Source of the DNA: Aselliscus stoliczkanus
Taxonomy: Eukaryota > Chordata > Mammalia > Chiroptera > Hipposideridae
Direction: 5' to 3'
DNA length: 64,000 nucleotides
Assembly (NCBI GenBank): GCA_033961575.1
Contig: CM066728.1
Location: 102,872,852 to 102,936,851 of the forward strand
Shown: piece by piece, positions 12,540-25,369 of the stretch
Position numbering within the stretch: position 1 is the stretch's first letter
Layout: each line of letters begins with the position of its first letter
Notes under the pieces: generated by a model
Told to the model about the DNA's origin: nothing
The model's input: only the letters and a program-made list of their open reading frames with translations
The model's database searches: none
Made by a program: the position numbers and the translations under genes

Positions 12540-15500
12540 AATTTGGGAAACCTGGGCCTGAGAAATGGTCACCTGAGAAATGATTTGCAAGGACCTGGAA
12601 AGGGGCTGCAGACTTTTCATAAGGAAGCCATGGACCCCCTAAGGGGAAGGTCTGAGGCCATACCTGCTACCAGAAGTACAAAGAGAGGTTCTCAGGAAAA
12701 CTAGGATACAACTTAATAGGGCAAAACGCTGTGCTCTCTGATATATAAGCATCTTTGGTCCTAGGATCACACTCCGGTATACCATAGTTTTATGTAGGTT
12801 AAGTCTGTTTTTCAATGTTACAGCTCACTCTAAGGGAATACGCCTCATATTTTACTCCTCATGGAACGCTTTTCATAAATTTCAGTTTTCAAGTCGGCGT
12901 TACTGATGGCTAGAAAGTTCTGCTTCCTGTGGAGAATGCAGCTCCTGGTTGACTAGATCTCCTGGAAGATTATTTCAAGTGTGTAGGCTGCACCTACTTG
13001 TGAGTCTTCAGAGGTGTTTGCTTACAATCTTTAAATTAGAATTTAGGTTCCTTCTGCACTGAACATATGATAAAAACCTGTGAACAAAAGTACATGTTCA
13101 TTTATCTAGACTGAAACAGATGAAAGTACAAATCTTAAAATTCCTCCTGGATTGCACCGTGAAGCAACATTACATTGTTTGCAGTATCGTTGGTAAGGGG
13201 ATTTTATTGTATTATGTACCTATGGTTTGAGAAAAGTAATCAGGAAAGTTCAGTGTGAGAAAAATGTGGTTGTGATAACAAGGAAGGCCTGCTCTTGCTT
13301 CCTTCTGTTGGTTTACACCAGTTGTTTGAATAGTCGTTCTCAGTGGCTAACTGGGACAACCCAACTCACAAATGCTCTTCTCGGCCACTCAAGGACAAGT
13401 GACCAGGACCCATGAGCCCAGACTCCCCTTTCTGTCTGACACCCACTGAGTGGTATCAGTGGGTGTCCACCATCTCCCCCACAAGCCCTCTTCGGTTTTG
13501 GTCCCCTCTTCCACATATGGCTATGGCCTACTCCACTCACCTGTTCACCACCACTGGGGCTGCTCAAGTGCCCAGAGCTGATGGCTGAGCATAGCCCCTC
13601 AGTGTGGTTGGTGGGTCACTTCTGTCCTCACTGATGAATGTGGCCAGAGCCATCAGCAGTGGTTAGAACCTTTATCAGTGTTGCCCAGACTGCTCAGCCA
13701 CATCCCCTCCCCTCCCCTGGGTTTTGCCATCGCTACCATGACACTGATCTCCATGTGTTTTCCCCTCAAAGGCCAAAAATGGAACAGAGAGAACAGAAAA
13801 GGACCCAAGGAACAGTTTTTCAGTGCTGAGAACATCAAGGCACTTGGTGCCTAGCCTTCCCATCCTCTGCCACAAAGCCCCCAGTAACGTTACTGTGCCC
13901 ACTCAGGAGCTAGCTTCTCTGAGTAGAAATGTGATATCTTAATAACATGGAAAAGAAGACAAAATCTGAAACATGTTGCTAGTGTTACAAATCCCAAAAT
14001 ATTAAGTTAACTCTGTAATTTCAAAGCTGTACCAAGTCTAGCTAATTGCTTAGGCACCAAATGGGCACCAAAGCCCATTCTCAAGCTATAGGCATCTTAA
14101 AATTAAGTTGAAGGATTTTTTTTTAAAACAGTGTCATCTTGGTTTTCAGAGATATAGATTATAGATTGCTTTAGAATCAAAAGAAACTTTCCACATGGGA
14201 GAGATGAAGCCGTTGAGTGACCTGCCCCAGGTTACATAGCTAATAAGCCATAGAGCTGGTATTTTTGATTCCAAGCTTATTGACGTTTCCATGACTCCAA
14301 GCCATCTCAGAAGATGGCAGTGAACAACTCACTTTGGCCACTGCTTCTTTATCCCAACAAAATGATGAAGGAAGTAGTTACAGGAGGTAGTTGGTCATGG
14401 TATAGGGGATGAGTGATGACCACAGTGATGGCATTTTCATAGCCACCATTCATACTTCTTTATCCCTCCACCCAAGAAATGGTAGTTGATGAACTATACT
14501 TATCAGCCCTGCTATCATAACAAACACTTATAAAGGGGCACACCATCCATAAATACTTTGAATGTATATAGGTCTGGCACCTGTGGCCTTGAATCAGCAG
14601 TTAAACATCCCACTTTGTTCGCTGAAAGGCTTGCATCCTTCCATGGAGAGGTTCAACTGATGTCTCGTGGGAAAACTTCACCATGTACATTTAGCAGAGA
14701 TCAGAAGAAATGGATCTAGGCACTTATTTATCAAGGTTGGCCACTGGCATAACAACATGGAAATATCTGGAATAGTTCTGTCTGTACCAGATTCTGAAGA
14801 TGATAATAGAAACTCAGTGTCATTAGCAACACCTTCTTTGGATACATAAATATTTATATCCCCTTTATGAAAAGGAAATAACTACTGTAGTTTAAAAAAA
14901 AAAAGGAAGAGGGGAAGGAAAGGAAATGTTTGTATGCCTTTTAGCTTATCTGCAGGGGAAAACATTTTCTTGGTTCTGAATTTCCACTCATCAACTCTCC
15001 CCACCCTCTAAAATCAACAGTCTTCACTTTACTAGATCATAAGATCAAAGCAGTTGCTGGAAGTGTCATCCAGCCATGATTTTAGCAGACCTGTGCTACT
15101 TCAAAATCCTCTGGGCCAAGAAGTACTCTTCTGTCTCCTTGGGAAAGCAAAAGGGATGTGTCAAAAGGATTTTAATGTGAGTACTGACCTGTGATGCCCT
15201 TATTTGGGGTCTCTCCCCTGGACTACAGGATAAGGTCTTATGTGCCCCTACCAGTCTGCGTGTTTAACACATGCAGCAATTTAAAGCAATTTCAAAAGAA
15301 GAACAGAAGATGACAATTGGTGTGTTTGAGCCATAAAGGACATGGCCAACTGTGGTACCTCAGAACCTTTGGGCCTTACAGGAAACAATCTTCTCTTTGA
15401 TACCCCTTCTCCCTCATTAGCATAACCTTACCTTGGTAGACTTCAGAGGAGTGAGCTGTTGGTCAGACTGACCATGCTTTAGATACTTCCAGAAATTCAC

Positions 15501-15650
15501 CTGTAAGCATGACTGGATCCTGGCATTCTAGTCCCTTGTTCAGCCACTATATGATTTCATATCTTCAAACCAAATTGTGGCCAATTATGGTTTGACCCTG
15601 TTTATGAAAATATTGAAGGCTTCAGTTTCACTCTTCTGTGGGAAGCTGTA
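12540..15650. other. Intergenic sequence, mostly unassigned
   Basis: Apart from a MIR fragment at 14185-14275, nothing is recognised. The stretch 13300-13920 is noticeably richer in G+C than its surroundings and holds several overlapping short frames on both strands, but none has a recognisable domain. Confidence 0.45.
14185..14275 (+). mobile_element. MIR fragment
   Basis: 'gttgagtgacctgccccagg', 'ttacatagctaataagccat' and 'agagctggtatttttgattc' follow the MIR 3' half. Confidence 0.65.
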
Positions 15651-15654
15651 ATAG

Positions 15655-16048
15655 TGTATTAGTTTACTAGGACTGTCATACAAAACTGCCACAGATTGAG
15701 TGGCTTAAACAACAGAAATTTATTTTCTCACAGTTCTGGATGTTAGAAGTATATGATCAAGGTGTCCATAGGTTTGTTTTCTCTGAGGCCTTTCTCGTTG
15801 GCTTGTAGATGACTATCTTCAACCTGTGTGTTCACATGGTTTTTTGTTTGTACGCATCTATGTCCAAATTTCCTATTCTGATAGGGACACCTGTAATATT
15901 GCATTAGGGGCCACATGAATGAAGTTGTTTTAACTTAATCATATCTGTAAAGACCCGATCACCAAATACAGTTACATTTTGAGTTACTGGGGGTTATGAC
16001 TTTGGCTAATGGGCAGGGTGGGGGTGGGGAGACCACAATTCAGGTATA
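15655..16048 (-). mobile_element. Antisense MaLR LTR (MST/MLT1-like)
   Basis: The reverse complement of a MaLR LTR, reading tgtattagtttactagg at the left, then 'ggcttaaacaacagaaattt' and 'ctcacagttctgga', and ending near gaccacaattcaggt. Solo and decayed. Confidence 0.75.
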
Positions 16049-16049
16049 A

Positions 16050-17190
16050 TAGATGGCATCCCGGTGACTTACAAGGGCAGACCTGAATCATTTCCTACTC
16101 GCTCCAAGATTTTCAAGAAAGAACTCTTATTAAAGATTGCATTTTCTCAGGATCCTGGAGGGATAAGTTAAGAATCCTTCATCTTCAGTATGCCACTGGA
16201 ACTGGGTGACAATGCTTGTGTACATGGACCTTGAGTCAATAATCATTTGCTTGTGGATGAAGGTGTCATAATTTACTATTTATTCGGAATAAAATCCTGC
16301 CTACTGTAAAATGATTGGATATGGCATATAACTTTAAACCTAATGGAAAAAGAGAAGAAAAGTAATAATATAAGACTTAGAGAACAAATAGATGTTACTA
16401 GCTACCTGGAAAGAGCTATAAAGATTATGGGATCCTTAATTATTTTCTGGATTTCCTGGAAACAGGAGAAGACAGAGAAATATACTGAGATATGTGATCT
16501 CATGGACTGTTAAAAGAAAGCAGGCTAGCTTGCCTGGAGAGTAAATTTTTCCCCTGGAACTAAACCCAAGAAGAAATTTATTGCATGAGACGTTTTGCCG
16601 AGACTTGAGTGAATTAAGAGTGTCAGATGGTGAACAAGGGTTAGTGGATCATAAACTAGACAATGTCTTCAAATAGATTTAATGAAAGTAATTATTTATA
16701 ACAAAAGTGGTCTTATAGCAAACTTTAGTGCTATAAGGGGAACACTTGGCATATTCATATAATTCGTATATTCATAAAATTCCCTTTCTCCTTGTGATAT
16801 TTGGAGTGACTATTTGTGGGAGAAAGGAGTGTTGACATACTGAGTAAGCTACCACATGATAGCAAAGCCCATTAATGAGTCTTTGGACATGCGATGGCAT
16901 GGCTAGTGATGATCTGGGTTTAGGGGCTGGCAAAACTGAAATGGCTTTTCAAAAGAAAATGCAGAAATTTCTCTTTTTTTCTTTGCATTTTATTTCTTGT
17001 CTCCTCTTCCTCCCTCCCCTCTTCTTCCTTTTTCTCTTCCTCCTTCTCCTCAGCCCCTACCTCCCCATCCTTCTCTTCTTTCTTCTCTTGGCTCCTGAGA
17101 GAGCTGGATCAGAAGAGGCAATCAATGATATGACTGAATAACTAAGAGCTGAGAGGCTCTCAAGAATGGGATTCTATATATGTGATGTAG
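16050..17190. other. Unassigned sequence with a polypyrimidine tract
   Basis: No gene recognised. About 16970-17097 is a C/T-rich tract (ctcttcctccctcccctc and similar). It creates a leucine/phenylalanine-rich 88-codon frame that is a composition artefact. Confidence 0.5.
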
Positions 17191-17194
17191 CCAG

Positions 17195-17705
17195 CCTTCA
17201 AGATGGCCCTCCAATGATCCCAGACTCATGGAATTCCTGGCTTTTGTAATTCCCTCCAACATTGTATCAGGGTTAGTCTGCGTGACTAATAGGATACAGC
17301 AGAAGTGATGCTGTGTTACTCCAAAGCAAGGTCATTAAAGACACATGGCTTCCTGCTTGCTATCTCTTATCCTCTTTCTTGGATCACTCACTCTAGGGGA
17401 AACCAGCTGCCATGTCACGAGCAGCCCCATGGAAAAGCCCACGTGGCAGGGCTTCCTGCCAGTATCACTGAATGAAGTTGGAAGTGGGTTCTCCAGCCTG
17501 TCAAGTCTTCAGATGACTACAGCCTGGGCAGATATCTTACTGAGAGACTCTGAGCAGAACCACTCAACTAAACTGCTCCCGAGTTCTTTGAGATAAAGAA
17601 TTTGTGACCCAGTTCTGTGACCCATAGAAACTGTGAGATAATGAATGTCTGTTGCTTTATGTTGCCAAATTTTGGGGTGATTTGTAATCTGTAATAGGAA
17701 ACTAA
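17195..17705 (+). mobile_element. MLT1-type MaLR LTR
   Basis: Old MLT1 signature: 'gatgtagccagccttcaaga', the tgactaataggatacagcag segment, and an end reading ttggggtgatttgtaatctg then aataggaaactaataaca. The three frames inside are not genes. Confidence 0.7.
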
Positions 17706-17764
17706 TAACAACATTCAATTTCAAATTGTCAACATTACTGCAATGTATTACATCCTCTCTCCTG

Positions 17765-18050
17765 CTAAAATGTCATCTCAGAGTTTTCCCTAACCCATCT
17801 ATATAAAGTATCACCCCCATCTCCTTGAGCATTCACTTTCCCCTTAATTTACTTTAGTTTTCTTCATGGTTATTATCACTATATGATATCACATTCTATT
17901 TTATCTGTTCATTGTTTGTCTTTCTTTAAGCAAAGTAAGTTTCATGAGGGTGGAGGAACGGTCTGTTCTGTTCATATTTTCAGTCCCCAAGAAAGTACTT
18001 GGCACACAGTTGGTGCTCAGTAATATTGGTTGAATAAGTTAAATGATTAA
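17765..18050 (+). mobile_element. L2 LINE 3' end
   Basis: 'gtttcatgagggtggaggaa', 'agtacttggcacacagttgg' and 'tgctcagtaatattggttga' match the conserved 3' tail of L2. Confidence 0.8.
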
Positions 18051-18540
18051 CTAAGTCTTTGGTGACTCTTGGCTCACAGTAACTGAATGATGGGAAGAGC
18101 ATTACAACCAGGATAAGCCACTGAAGAGAGGGTTACAGGAGACCTGCTGAGGGCAGGATTAGTCAGAATCTAAAGAAGGTGGGTAGATGGAGGTATCCAG
18201 TGGTCTCTGTGTTGCTGTCCAGAAATTTCCTTGAAATGAGAACTAACAGACAGCGGTTACTCCAGAATTTCTAGAAAGCAGTTTGGTTGGAGGGCAATCT
18301 GGTCGAAGATGAATTTCCACAGCCTCTTATGAAAGATTGAGAAAGACTAAGGTGTCCATATAGAAGACAGTAAATTGATGGGGGGCTGACTATAGTCATT
18401 TTATGTATTATCCACGCAAATGGCCAGTGTGGACAGATGAATGGACTTCCCCTCATGAACAGGACAGAGCTTTGTAGCTTTTGTCATGTAGACAACACAG
18501 GGACTATTGTCCAACTTGATTTTGTAGCCCCTCCCAATAA
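18050..18540. other. Unassigned intergenic sequence
   Basis: Nothing recognisable lies between the two L2 pieces. Confidence 0.4.
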
Positions 18541-19250
18541 ATCCAGAGCATGTTTCCACTAGCTTGCAGTGATCTTCAATTGTTCTCTTTGCCTCTCAAT
18601 CTAGATCCAATCCTTAAGTCAATCCTTTCGGGTGTTATCTTCAGAACATGCCCAGAATCTGACCACTTCTCAGTGCTTCCACCTCCAAACCCTGGTGGAA
18701 ACCACTTTCATCTTTCATTTAGATTGTGGCAATAGCTTCCTAGCTACTCTCTCTGCTTGTGTCCTCTTGTCACTTAAGTCTATTTGGACATAAAGTCAGA
18801 GGGTACCCTTTAAAATCCAAGTCAAATCATATGAAATCCTGCTGTTTAAAAATCCTCTAGTCTTACTGGAGTAAAACCCAAATTCCCTGCAATGGCACAA
18901 GTGTCCCACAGGTGTCCCCATTACTTCTGTGACCCCATCTTCCACCGCTCTGCCCCACTTTCTTTGGCCCAACCATGCTGCCCTCCTTGCAACTCCTCCG
19001 ACAAATTAGCAGGGTCTTTGCACCTGCCTCAGGGCCTTTGCATTCACTGTTCCATCTGCCTAGAATGCTATTCCTGTCTGGATAGCTGCCTGGATACCCA
19101 CCTTGCCTATTCCCTCACCTCTTCAGGTCTTTTCTCCAATATCTCCTTTTCAGCAAGAATTTTCTGACTGTTCTTTTTAATATTCAAACCTCTCCACATT
19201 GCACTTTCTATCTCCTTTCCCTGTTTTATTCTGCACCATAGAACTTCTCA
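18540..19250 (+). mobile_element. L2 LINE fragment
   Basis: Typical L2 text including 'ctgcctcagggcctttgcat', 'tgttccatctgcctagaatg' and 'ctcttcaggtcttttctcc'. The 91-codon cysteine-rich frame within (18892-19167) is read from this repeat and is not a gene. Confidence 0.8.
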
Positions 19251-19292
19251 TCCTCATCCACATACATATCCTCATCCATACACACACAGATG

Positions 19293-19319
19293 CACACACA
19301 CACACACACACACACACAC
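19293..19319. repeat. (CA)n microsatellite
   Basis: About 13 CA units following an imperfect CA/CATA stretch. Confidence 0.95.
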
Positions 19320-19361
19320 TTCATTTATTTCATTTTATTATTTGTCTGCCTCTATAGACAG

Positions 19362-19458
19362 GTGCTTCTCAAACTTTATTCTGAGAATGCTGTTAAAATG
19401 GGCAGTCTGAATTTTTAACATCCCAAGTGTCCATAGACCAAACTTTGAGAAGCAAGTT
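19362..19458. mobile_element. MER5-like hAT MITE, internally deleted
   Basis: Inverted termini caggtgcttctcaaacttta and accaaactttgagaagcaag bound a ~60-bp interior, the layout of a shortened MER5-type MITE. Confidence 0.65.
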
Positions 19459-19464
19459 TCTAGA

Positions 19465-19852
19465 ACTGTGCTGTCTAATATAGCAGTCTTTAGCCGCATG
19501 TGTTCATTTAAATTAAAATGTATCAAAAGTTAATAAAATTTAATATCCAGTTCCTCAGTCACAATTGTCACATTTCAGGTGTCACTAAGCACGTATGACC
19601 AATGGCTACCCTATTAGCACAGATACAAAACATTGCATTGCCATTGCACGTTCAATTAGATAGCATTCCTCTAGAACCACTCTGTACAACATGGTAGTCA
19701 CTCGCCACAGGTGAATGTTCAAATTTAAACTAATTAAAATTCAATAAAATTTAAAAGCCTGTTCTTTCTTTGTGCTAGCCACACATCAAGCACTCAATAG
19801 CTACATGTGGCTAGTGATTGCTGTACTGGACAGTAGAGATGTAGAAAGTCCT
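19465..19852. mobile_element. hAT-like MITE complex ('tagccacatgtggct' family)
   Basis: Two successive runs of a well-known mammalian non-autonomous DNA transposon text: ctgtctaatatagcagtc, then 'tagtcactcgccacaggtg', and ctacatgtggctagtgattg before tactggacagta. The family name is not certain. A better preserved relative lies at 51894-52082. Confidence 0.55.
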
Positions 19853-19854
19853 GC

Positions 19855-21249
19855 CGGATATGAAGGAATATAGAATATAAGTTCCATGAGGGATGGTCTT
19901 CTGGCTGTCTTCATCACTGCTCTGTCTCCGCTGCCTACAATGCTAGGGCCCATGAGCGGGACTTTAAGAGACATTTGTTCATTTGAATCAAATGCCATTT
20001 ACACTTTGGCCTTCCCTTAATGGTGGTGGGTGTCTTAAGGGTGATAGTTTATTTATTATATCTGTGATAGTTTATTTATTATATCTCCAACTATCATTGA
20101 TGTAAGACCACCCATAAGCATCCACTGGATTGAATGTTCAGAACACTTTCAACTTTCCAGCTCTTGAGGAATCAGTGTGTACCTCTGGACCACGTGCAAG
20201 CTGGAAGTGGGGCCCAGGCAGAGCTGCTGGACTCTTGCTTCAGACTCCAACCCTCCTTGGTCAGATGGAGAAAGGGCTCAGAGGCTGTTGTCTATTACAC
20301 TTTCAGAGAAGAGATGCTCAAGTCCCCTGTGGAAACCAATCCCCCTGGTGTCACGAGCTCACGCAAACTCTGATCACAACAAATTTTATGTAACAGTCCT
20401 TCCCCCTTCTTGCTCATTACTCCACACTCCCAGACATGTCACTAAAAAAAGAAAAGAAAAAAAAATGTACTTTATTCTGAAGTACTAGCAATATGACCTA
20501 CATGATCAAACTTTTTTTGACATCTTTAGAATATTTAATATCTTCAGCCCTTTAATTGTGTTTTTCTATAGTCAGATCTAATTGCTCTGTCAAAAAGAAG
20601 ACACTAAGAGTCAGCACATACAAAAATTTAGTTGTGTTTTATGAAAATTATTTCCCTAGAATGCTGGTCTGGCTACTTCTGATTATCAATGGTATTCACC
20701 CTGCTATATTTTTCCAGAAAAAAAAAATCTGGCTAAGGAATTTTAAAAATCAGTACAAAAGACACATTTCACTACCACCACATTGGAAAAAATATTGTGT
20801 TTGGCAAAGGGGAGACTTTTGTATGCCATCAGTAAATACCCTCATCTTTGGTCCCAGTAACTAGAACTGAGAAAAAAATCTAGGCCATGAAGTCTTGCCT
20901 GAATCCTAATTCAGATGGGTTATTTATCCCCTTGGCTTTCTCCTATAGCATTTCAATTTTATTGGCTGAGTCAAACATCTTTCTTGTCCTTACTCCAACA
21001 TCAGTAGGATATCTCTATTCTTTTACACTTTTAAGTTGGACAGACTGGCAGGATTTAGAGTGATTTTGATAAAAATTGAGGGCGATGCAGAACTCAATAG
21101 TTTTGATAGAGTGGCTCCATTGCTGTTTTGTCCTGTGCCTCGAAGCTAATGTGTCTCCTAAAGCTAAATGAAGTACTGAGTGAGAATTTCAGGAACACAA
21201 GAAACTTTAATGAGAAGGTATTGATGCTGGGTACTCCTTGACCAAATCT

Positions 21250-21313
<64 letters not shown>

Positions 21314-22595
21314 CTATCTTCTATCTGTCATCATCTATCTATCAGTATCTTTTCTATCTTTCCTATGAAAATCAGCTCACCATGTAAAATAAGGTTGTTG
21401 TCATACCTTCTAACACAGAACTTAAGTGATTCTTCCAAACATGAACAGAAAATCAGTAGCAAAACCAGGAAGCTAATTCTGGACTGTTAAATCCTAACCT
21501 AACCTAATTAGTTAATGTGATAAGACCTGACCATGTATGAAAAGTTAAAGGCCACCCTTTCTCTTCGTATCTACAGCATGTGTTGGTCAATGTTTCTATG
21601 TTTGGGGTCTGTAGGGTGGGACTTTATTTTAGTACAGGACCATATTAAAGTTCTGCTACCACAGACTTCTAATGTCAAGAGGAGTGCTGCTATAGACACT
21701 GATATTATTTTGGAAAGCCCCTTGAAGACTTCCCAAATGCTGCACCAAGGAAAATTCGGGTACATCTGGAATTTTTTTTTAGTAAGGAAGCTGAGGATGA
21801 ATGAGCTGCATTTGGACTATTATTTGGCAGTACTCTCAGCTTTGAGGTTGGAGAGGTGGGCGAGGTTTCAGGAAGATTGAGAAAAGGCCTGTAAGAAGCT
21901 CTACTCTTTATTCTGAATCTACTAAGTGAGAAGGATGGTGGCTAGAAGCAATTTTCTGGAGGATTAGGTGTTCCAGTGTGCATAGATCCTACTGAAATTG
22001 GCTGCTTGGTGTTACCTTTAAGCAGGCTCAAATTTATCCATATGCAAATGGTATCTTGGAATAAAATCAATATCTAGAGCTGTTTTATCACATGGTTCAT
22101 ATGACCCATTGCAACCATAACAAAAAGGAAATTTATTTATGTGTTTATTTATTTAAGTTATATACAGCAGTGGGACCAGCAGATGTTCCCATGGAATAGA
22201 TGAACTGAAATGTGAAATTTCTAATTATAATCCTTCTTTCAACCAATGTTGGAACACTGCTAAAGTGAAACTAAATGTTTTAAAAATTCAGCTATTTGTA
22301 TTTCTAGTCCATTACTGGACATATAGAAGCAATGTATTTGGGCATTAAAAACAAAACAAAATACCTACAAACCTCTTGTTTTTATGATATCCTACCAGAA
22401 ACAAAGATCATAAAGAATCCCAACACATTTCTCTTAAGTGGCTTTTTTGAAATGATTGAACCACATGTTTTGAAGGGCTTACTGGTATTTTTGAAACAGT
22501 TTTCAAGAGACTTGCTGGTAGTTGCTGATCATTTACACGAGAGGGTCTGGATTCTAAGAGAAACAAAGCTTCCCATTGGAAATAATGCACAAAGC
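19855..22595. other. Unassigned intergenic sequence with GATA repeat
   Basis: No gene recognised. At 20130-20488 all three plus frames stay open for 79-103 codons. At 21533-21880 there is a 115-codon frame. Neither shows a known domain, splice context or codon bias, so I treat both as chance. The GATA microsatellite is listed separately. Confidence 0.45.
21247..21345. repeat. (TCTA)n / GATA tetranucleotide microsatellite
   Basis: About 20 TCTA units with a few interruptions (tctattatc, cttctatctt). Highly likely to vary between individuals. Confidence 0.95.
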
Positions 22596-24091
22596 AGGAC
22601 CATCCAGATATTCTGGTCAGGATGGAGGAGTAGCTAAATGCTGTGCTTATCTTCTCTCACGACCACATAAAAATTACAACTAAAGTACGGAAAAACCATC
22701 ATTGAGAATCACCTGAGGTCTAGCTGAAGTGAATGAAGCCCTACAACTAAGGATATACAGAAGAAGCCACCACAACACTGGTAGGAGGGGCAGAGACATG
22801 GAATGGGCTGGTCTCACAGCCATGTGTGACCATTAAAATTTGGGAGTGATATATCAACTATGGAGGTTCTCCCCCCACCCCTGCTGAGGAGCGAGGGGTC
22901 CCAGTGCCACATGAGGTTCCCCAACCCATGTTTCTAATGCTAAGGAGAGAAGTCCCCATAATTTCTGGCTGTGAAAACCAGCGGAAATTGTCGCTGAGTG
23001 AGATGGAGGGCGGCTGCAGTCCCAGGTGTTCCTCTTATAGGGCTGGCACATGGACTTACTCACTGACAAACTCATTCACTCTGAGCTCCAGTGCAGGGGC
23101 AGCAGCTCGAAGGTGACAGGGACATACAGGAGGAAATGAGTTGTCTGGCCTCAGGGTGAGGGCTGGAGGGGCAGCTTTCTCCCAGATGGAGGAACTAGCA
23201 GAAGCCAGTGTTTCTGTGTTGAGTCCTTCGCACTCCCTGTGTGCAGATGCAGGCAGCCTCCATATCTGAGTCTCCATCAAGCTGGCTAATGCAGTTCATT
23301 CACCTGGCCCTGGTGATTCTGAGACCATGCCCCACCCAACTTTCAGGCACATCCAACCTGCTTCCAGTGACTTTTTCGTACAAATGGACTGACTTGGCTC
23401 ATACTGAAGACTTTCCTAAAGCCTCTCAAAGGGTCACAAGACCCAAACAAGCAGCACCTGGCTTCAGCATACCTCTGGATGAGCAGCCCTAAGCCAGGCA
23501 TTAGCGGCAGCTGGCCTTGGTTCGTGGCTTGGCCTCTCAAGGCATCTCCAAGTACAGCACAGGTGGTGATCACCTGTAGATTGCTTTGTGGCTCGTGCCA
23601 CGTGGCCCCAGGCAGGGCACAGGCTGTGGCTGAACTTGGCCTGCAGCAGGTCCCCTCCCAGGAGGCCCTGGGCTGGCAGGCCTAGTGGCCAGCTTTGAAC
23701 CAGCTGGAGCATCACCCAGCTGCCTCCAAAGATAACACATACAAAGGGCACAGTGGGCAGGCACCAGAGTTCTGCTAAAGTGAATCTTGCTCCATAGGGT
23801 CAGCCCCTCCACAATAGCTCCTTTACTGTAGTCACAGCCAGTCCTCAAAACAAATGAGTCCAAGGGTCAATCCCTCCCACTAATGTGCAAACAGCAACTA
23901 AGGCTCAGTTATAACAGGAGGACACACACAACCCACACAAGGGACACACCTGGAGCAGCCAGTTCTAGTGTCCAGGGAGACTGCACCACTGAGCCCCACA
24001 GGACACCTACTACATAAGGCCAGTCTACTAAGACTGGGAGACATCGCAGCCCTATCTACTATATAGAAACAAACTCAGGGAGGTAGCCAAC

Positions 24092-24900
24092 ATGGGGAGA
24101 CAAAGAAATATGTCCCAAATAAAAGAATAGAACAAAGCTTCAGGAAAAGAACTGAAAATGGAGACAAGCAATTTATCAGACGCAGAGTTCAAAACACTGG
24201 TTATAAGGATGCTCAATGACCTCAGGAAGAACTTTAACAAAGAGATAGGAAATATAAAAATGGAGACAGAAAACATAGTAAAGAACCAGTCAGAAATAAA
24301 GAATACAATAACTGAAATGAAGAACACACTAGAGGGAATCAACAGTACATTAGATGAGGCAGAGGATTGAATCAGCAATTTGGAAGACAAGGTAGCAGAA
24401 AACACCCAATTGGAACAGCAAAAAGAAAAAAAGAATCCAAGAAAATGAGGACAGTTTAAGGGGCCTCTAGGACAATACCAGAAGGAGAAGAGAGAGAGCA
24501 CAAGGAATTGAAAACCTATTTAAGGAAATAATGACAGAAAACTTCCCTAACCTGGCAAAGGAAATGGATAGTTAAGCCCAGGAAGTATAGAGAATCCCAA
24601 ACAAGAAAAACCCAAAAAGGCCCACAACAAGCCACATCATAATTAAAATGTCAAGGGTTAAAGACAAAGAGAAAATCCTAAAAGTAGCAAGAGAAAAGCA
24701 TTTAGTTACCTACAAGGGAGCCCCCTAAGACAATCAGCTGATTTCCCAACAGAAACTTTGCAGGCCAGAAGGGATTGGCACAAAGTATTCAAAGTGATGA
24801 AAAGCAAGGGCCTAAAATCAATATTAACCCAGCTAAACTATCATTTAGAATTGAAGGACAGATAAAGAGCTTCCCAGATAAAAAAAGCTGAAGTTCATCA
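24092..24900 (+). pseudogene. HAL1/L1 ORF1 pseudogene
   Basis: The frame opens MGRQRNMSQIKE and then meets a stop. It continues with a Lys/Glu/Asn-rich coiled coil (24158-24370 is open, e.g. FKTLVIRMLNDLRKNFNKEI) and meets another stop before ISNLED. The downstream DNA keeps the conserved RNA-binding region and the typical C-terminal block around 'ccagctaaactatcatttag'. ORF1p is the nucleic-acid chaperone of the LINE particle. Multiple stops make this copy dead. Confidence 0.8.
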
Positions 24901-24942
24901 CCACTAAACCAGTGACCAGTGTTACAATGAACGTTAGAGGAG

Positions 24943-25059
24943 TTTTTTTTTTTTTTTTTTTAGAGGGCAGTGTTACTGGCCCTCACATGTAGGATGCAAA
25001 CCGGGGCCGCCAGCAACCCAAGCCAGCTCTCAACCACTGTGCCACCCGGCCGGCCCCCA
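24943..25059 (-). mobile_element. Short tRNA-derived SINE, head-only form, antisense
   Basis: The reverse complement reads ggccggccgggtggcacagt, then ggttgagagctggcttggg, a box B-like ccggtttgcatcc, and ccagtaacactgccctc, then poly(A). The target duplication agaggag is at 24936-24942 and 25060-25066. It belongs to the same family as the long SINE at 25370 but stops after the first ~100 bp. It inserted into the HAL1-type element. Confidence 0.85.
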
Positions 25060-25369
25060 AGAGGAGCTTTTTTAAGATGAAAAAAGATAAAAATTATGAA
25101 TAATAAAATGGCAATAACTACATATCTATCAACAATTACTTTGAATGTAATTAGATTAAATGCTCCAATTGAAAAACGTAGGGTGTCTGAATCGATAAGA
25201 AAACAAGACCCTTATATATGCTGCCTATAAGAGACTCACTTCAGATCGAAAGACACATTCAGACTGAAACTAAAGGGATGGAAAAAGGTATTTTATGAAA
25301 ATGGGGGAAAAAACCCTGGGGTAGCAATATTTATACCAGACAAAAATAGACTTTAAAACAAAGATTATT

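Noticed and set aside
16970..17141. Leu/Phe-rich frame resembling membrane segments
   Set aside because: Produced by a C/T-rich tract rather than a real transmembrane protein.
21533..21880. 115-codon plus-strand frame
   Set aside because: No recognised motif, unbiased codon use and no splice or promoter context.
24052..24501. 149-codon minus-strand Phe/Ser-rich frame
   Set aside because: Antisense of the LINE ORF1 coiled-coil region.
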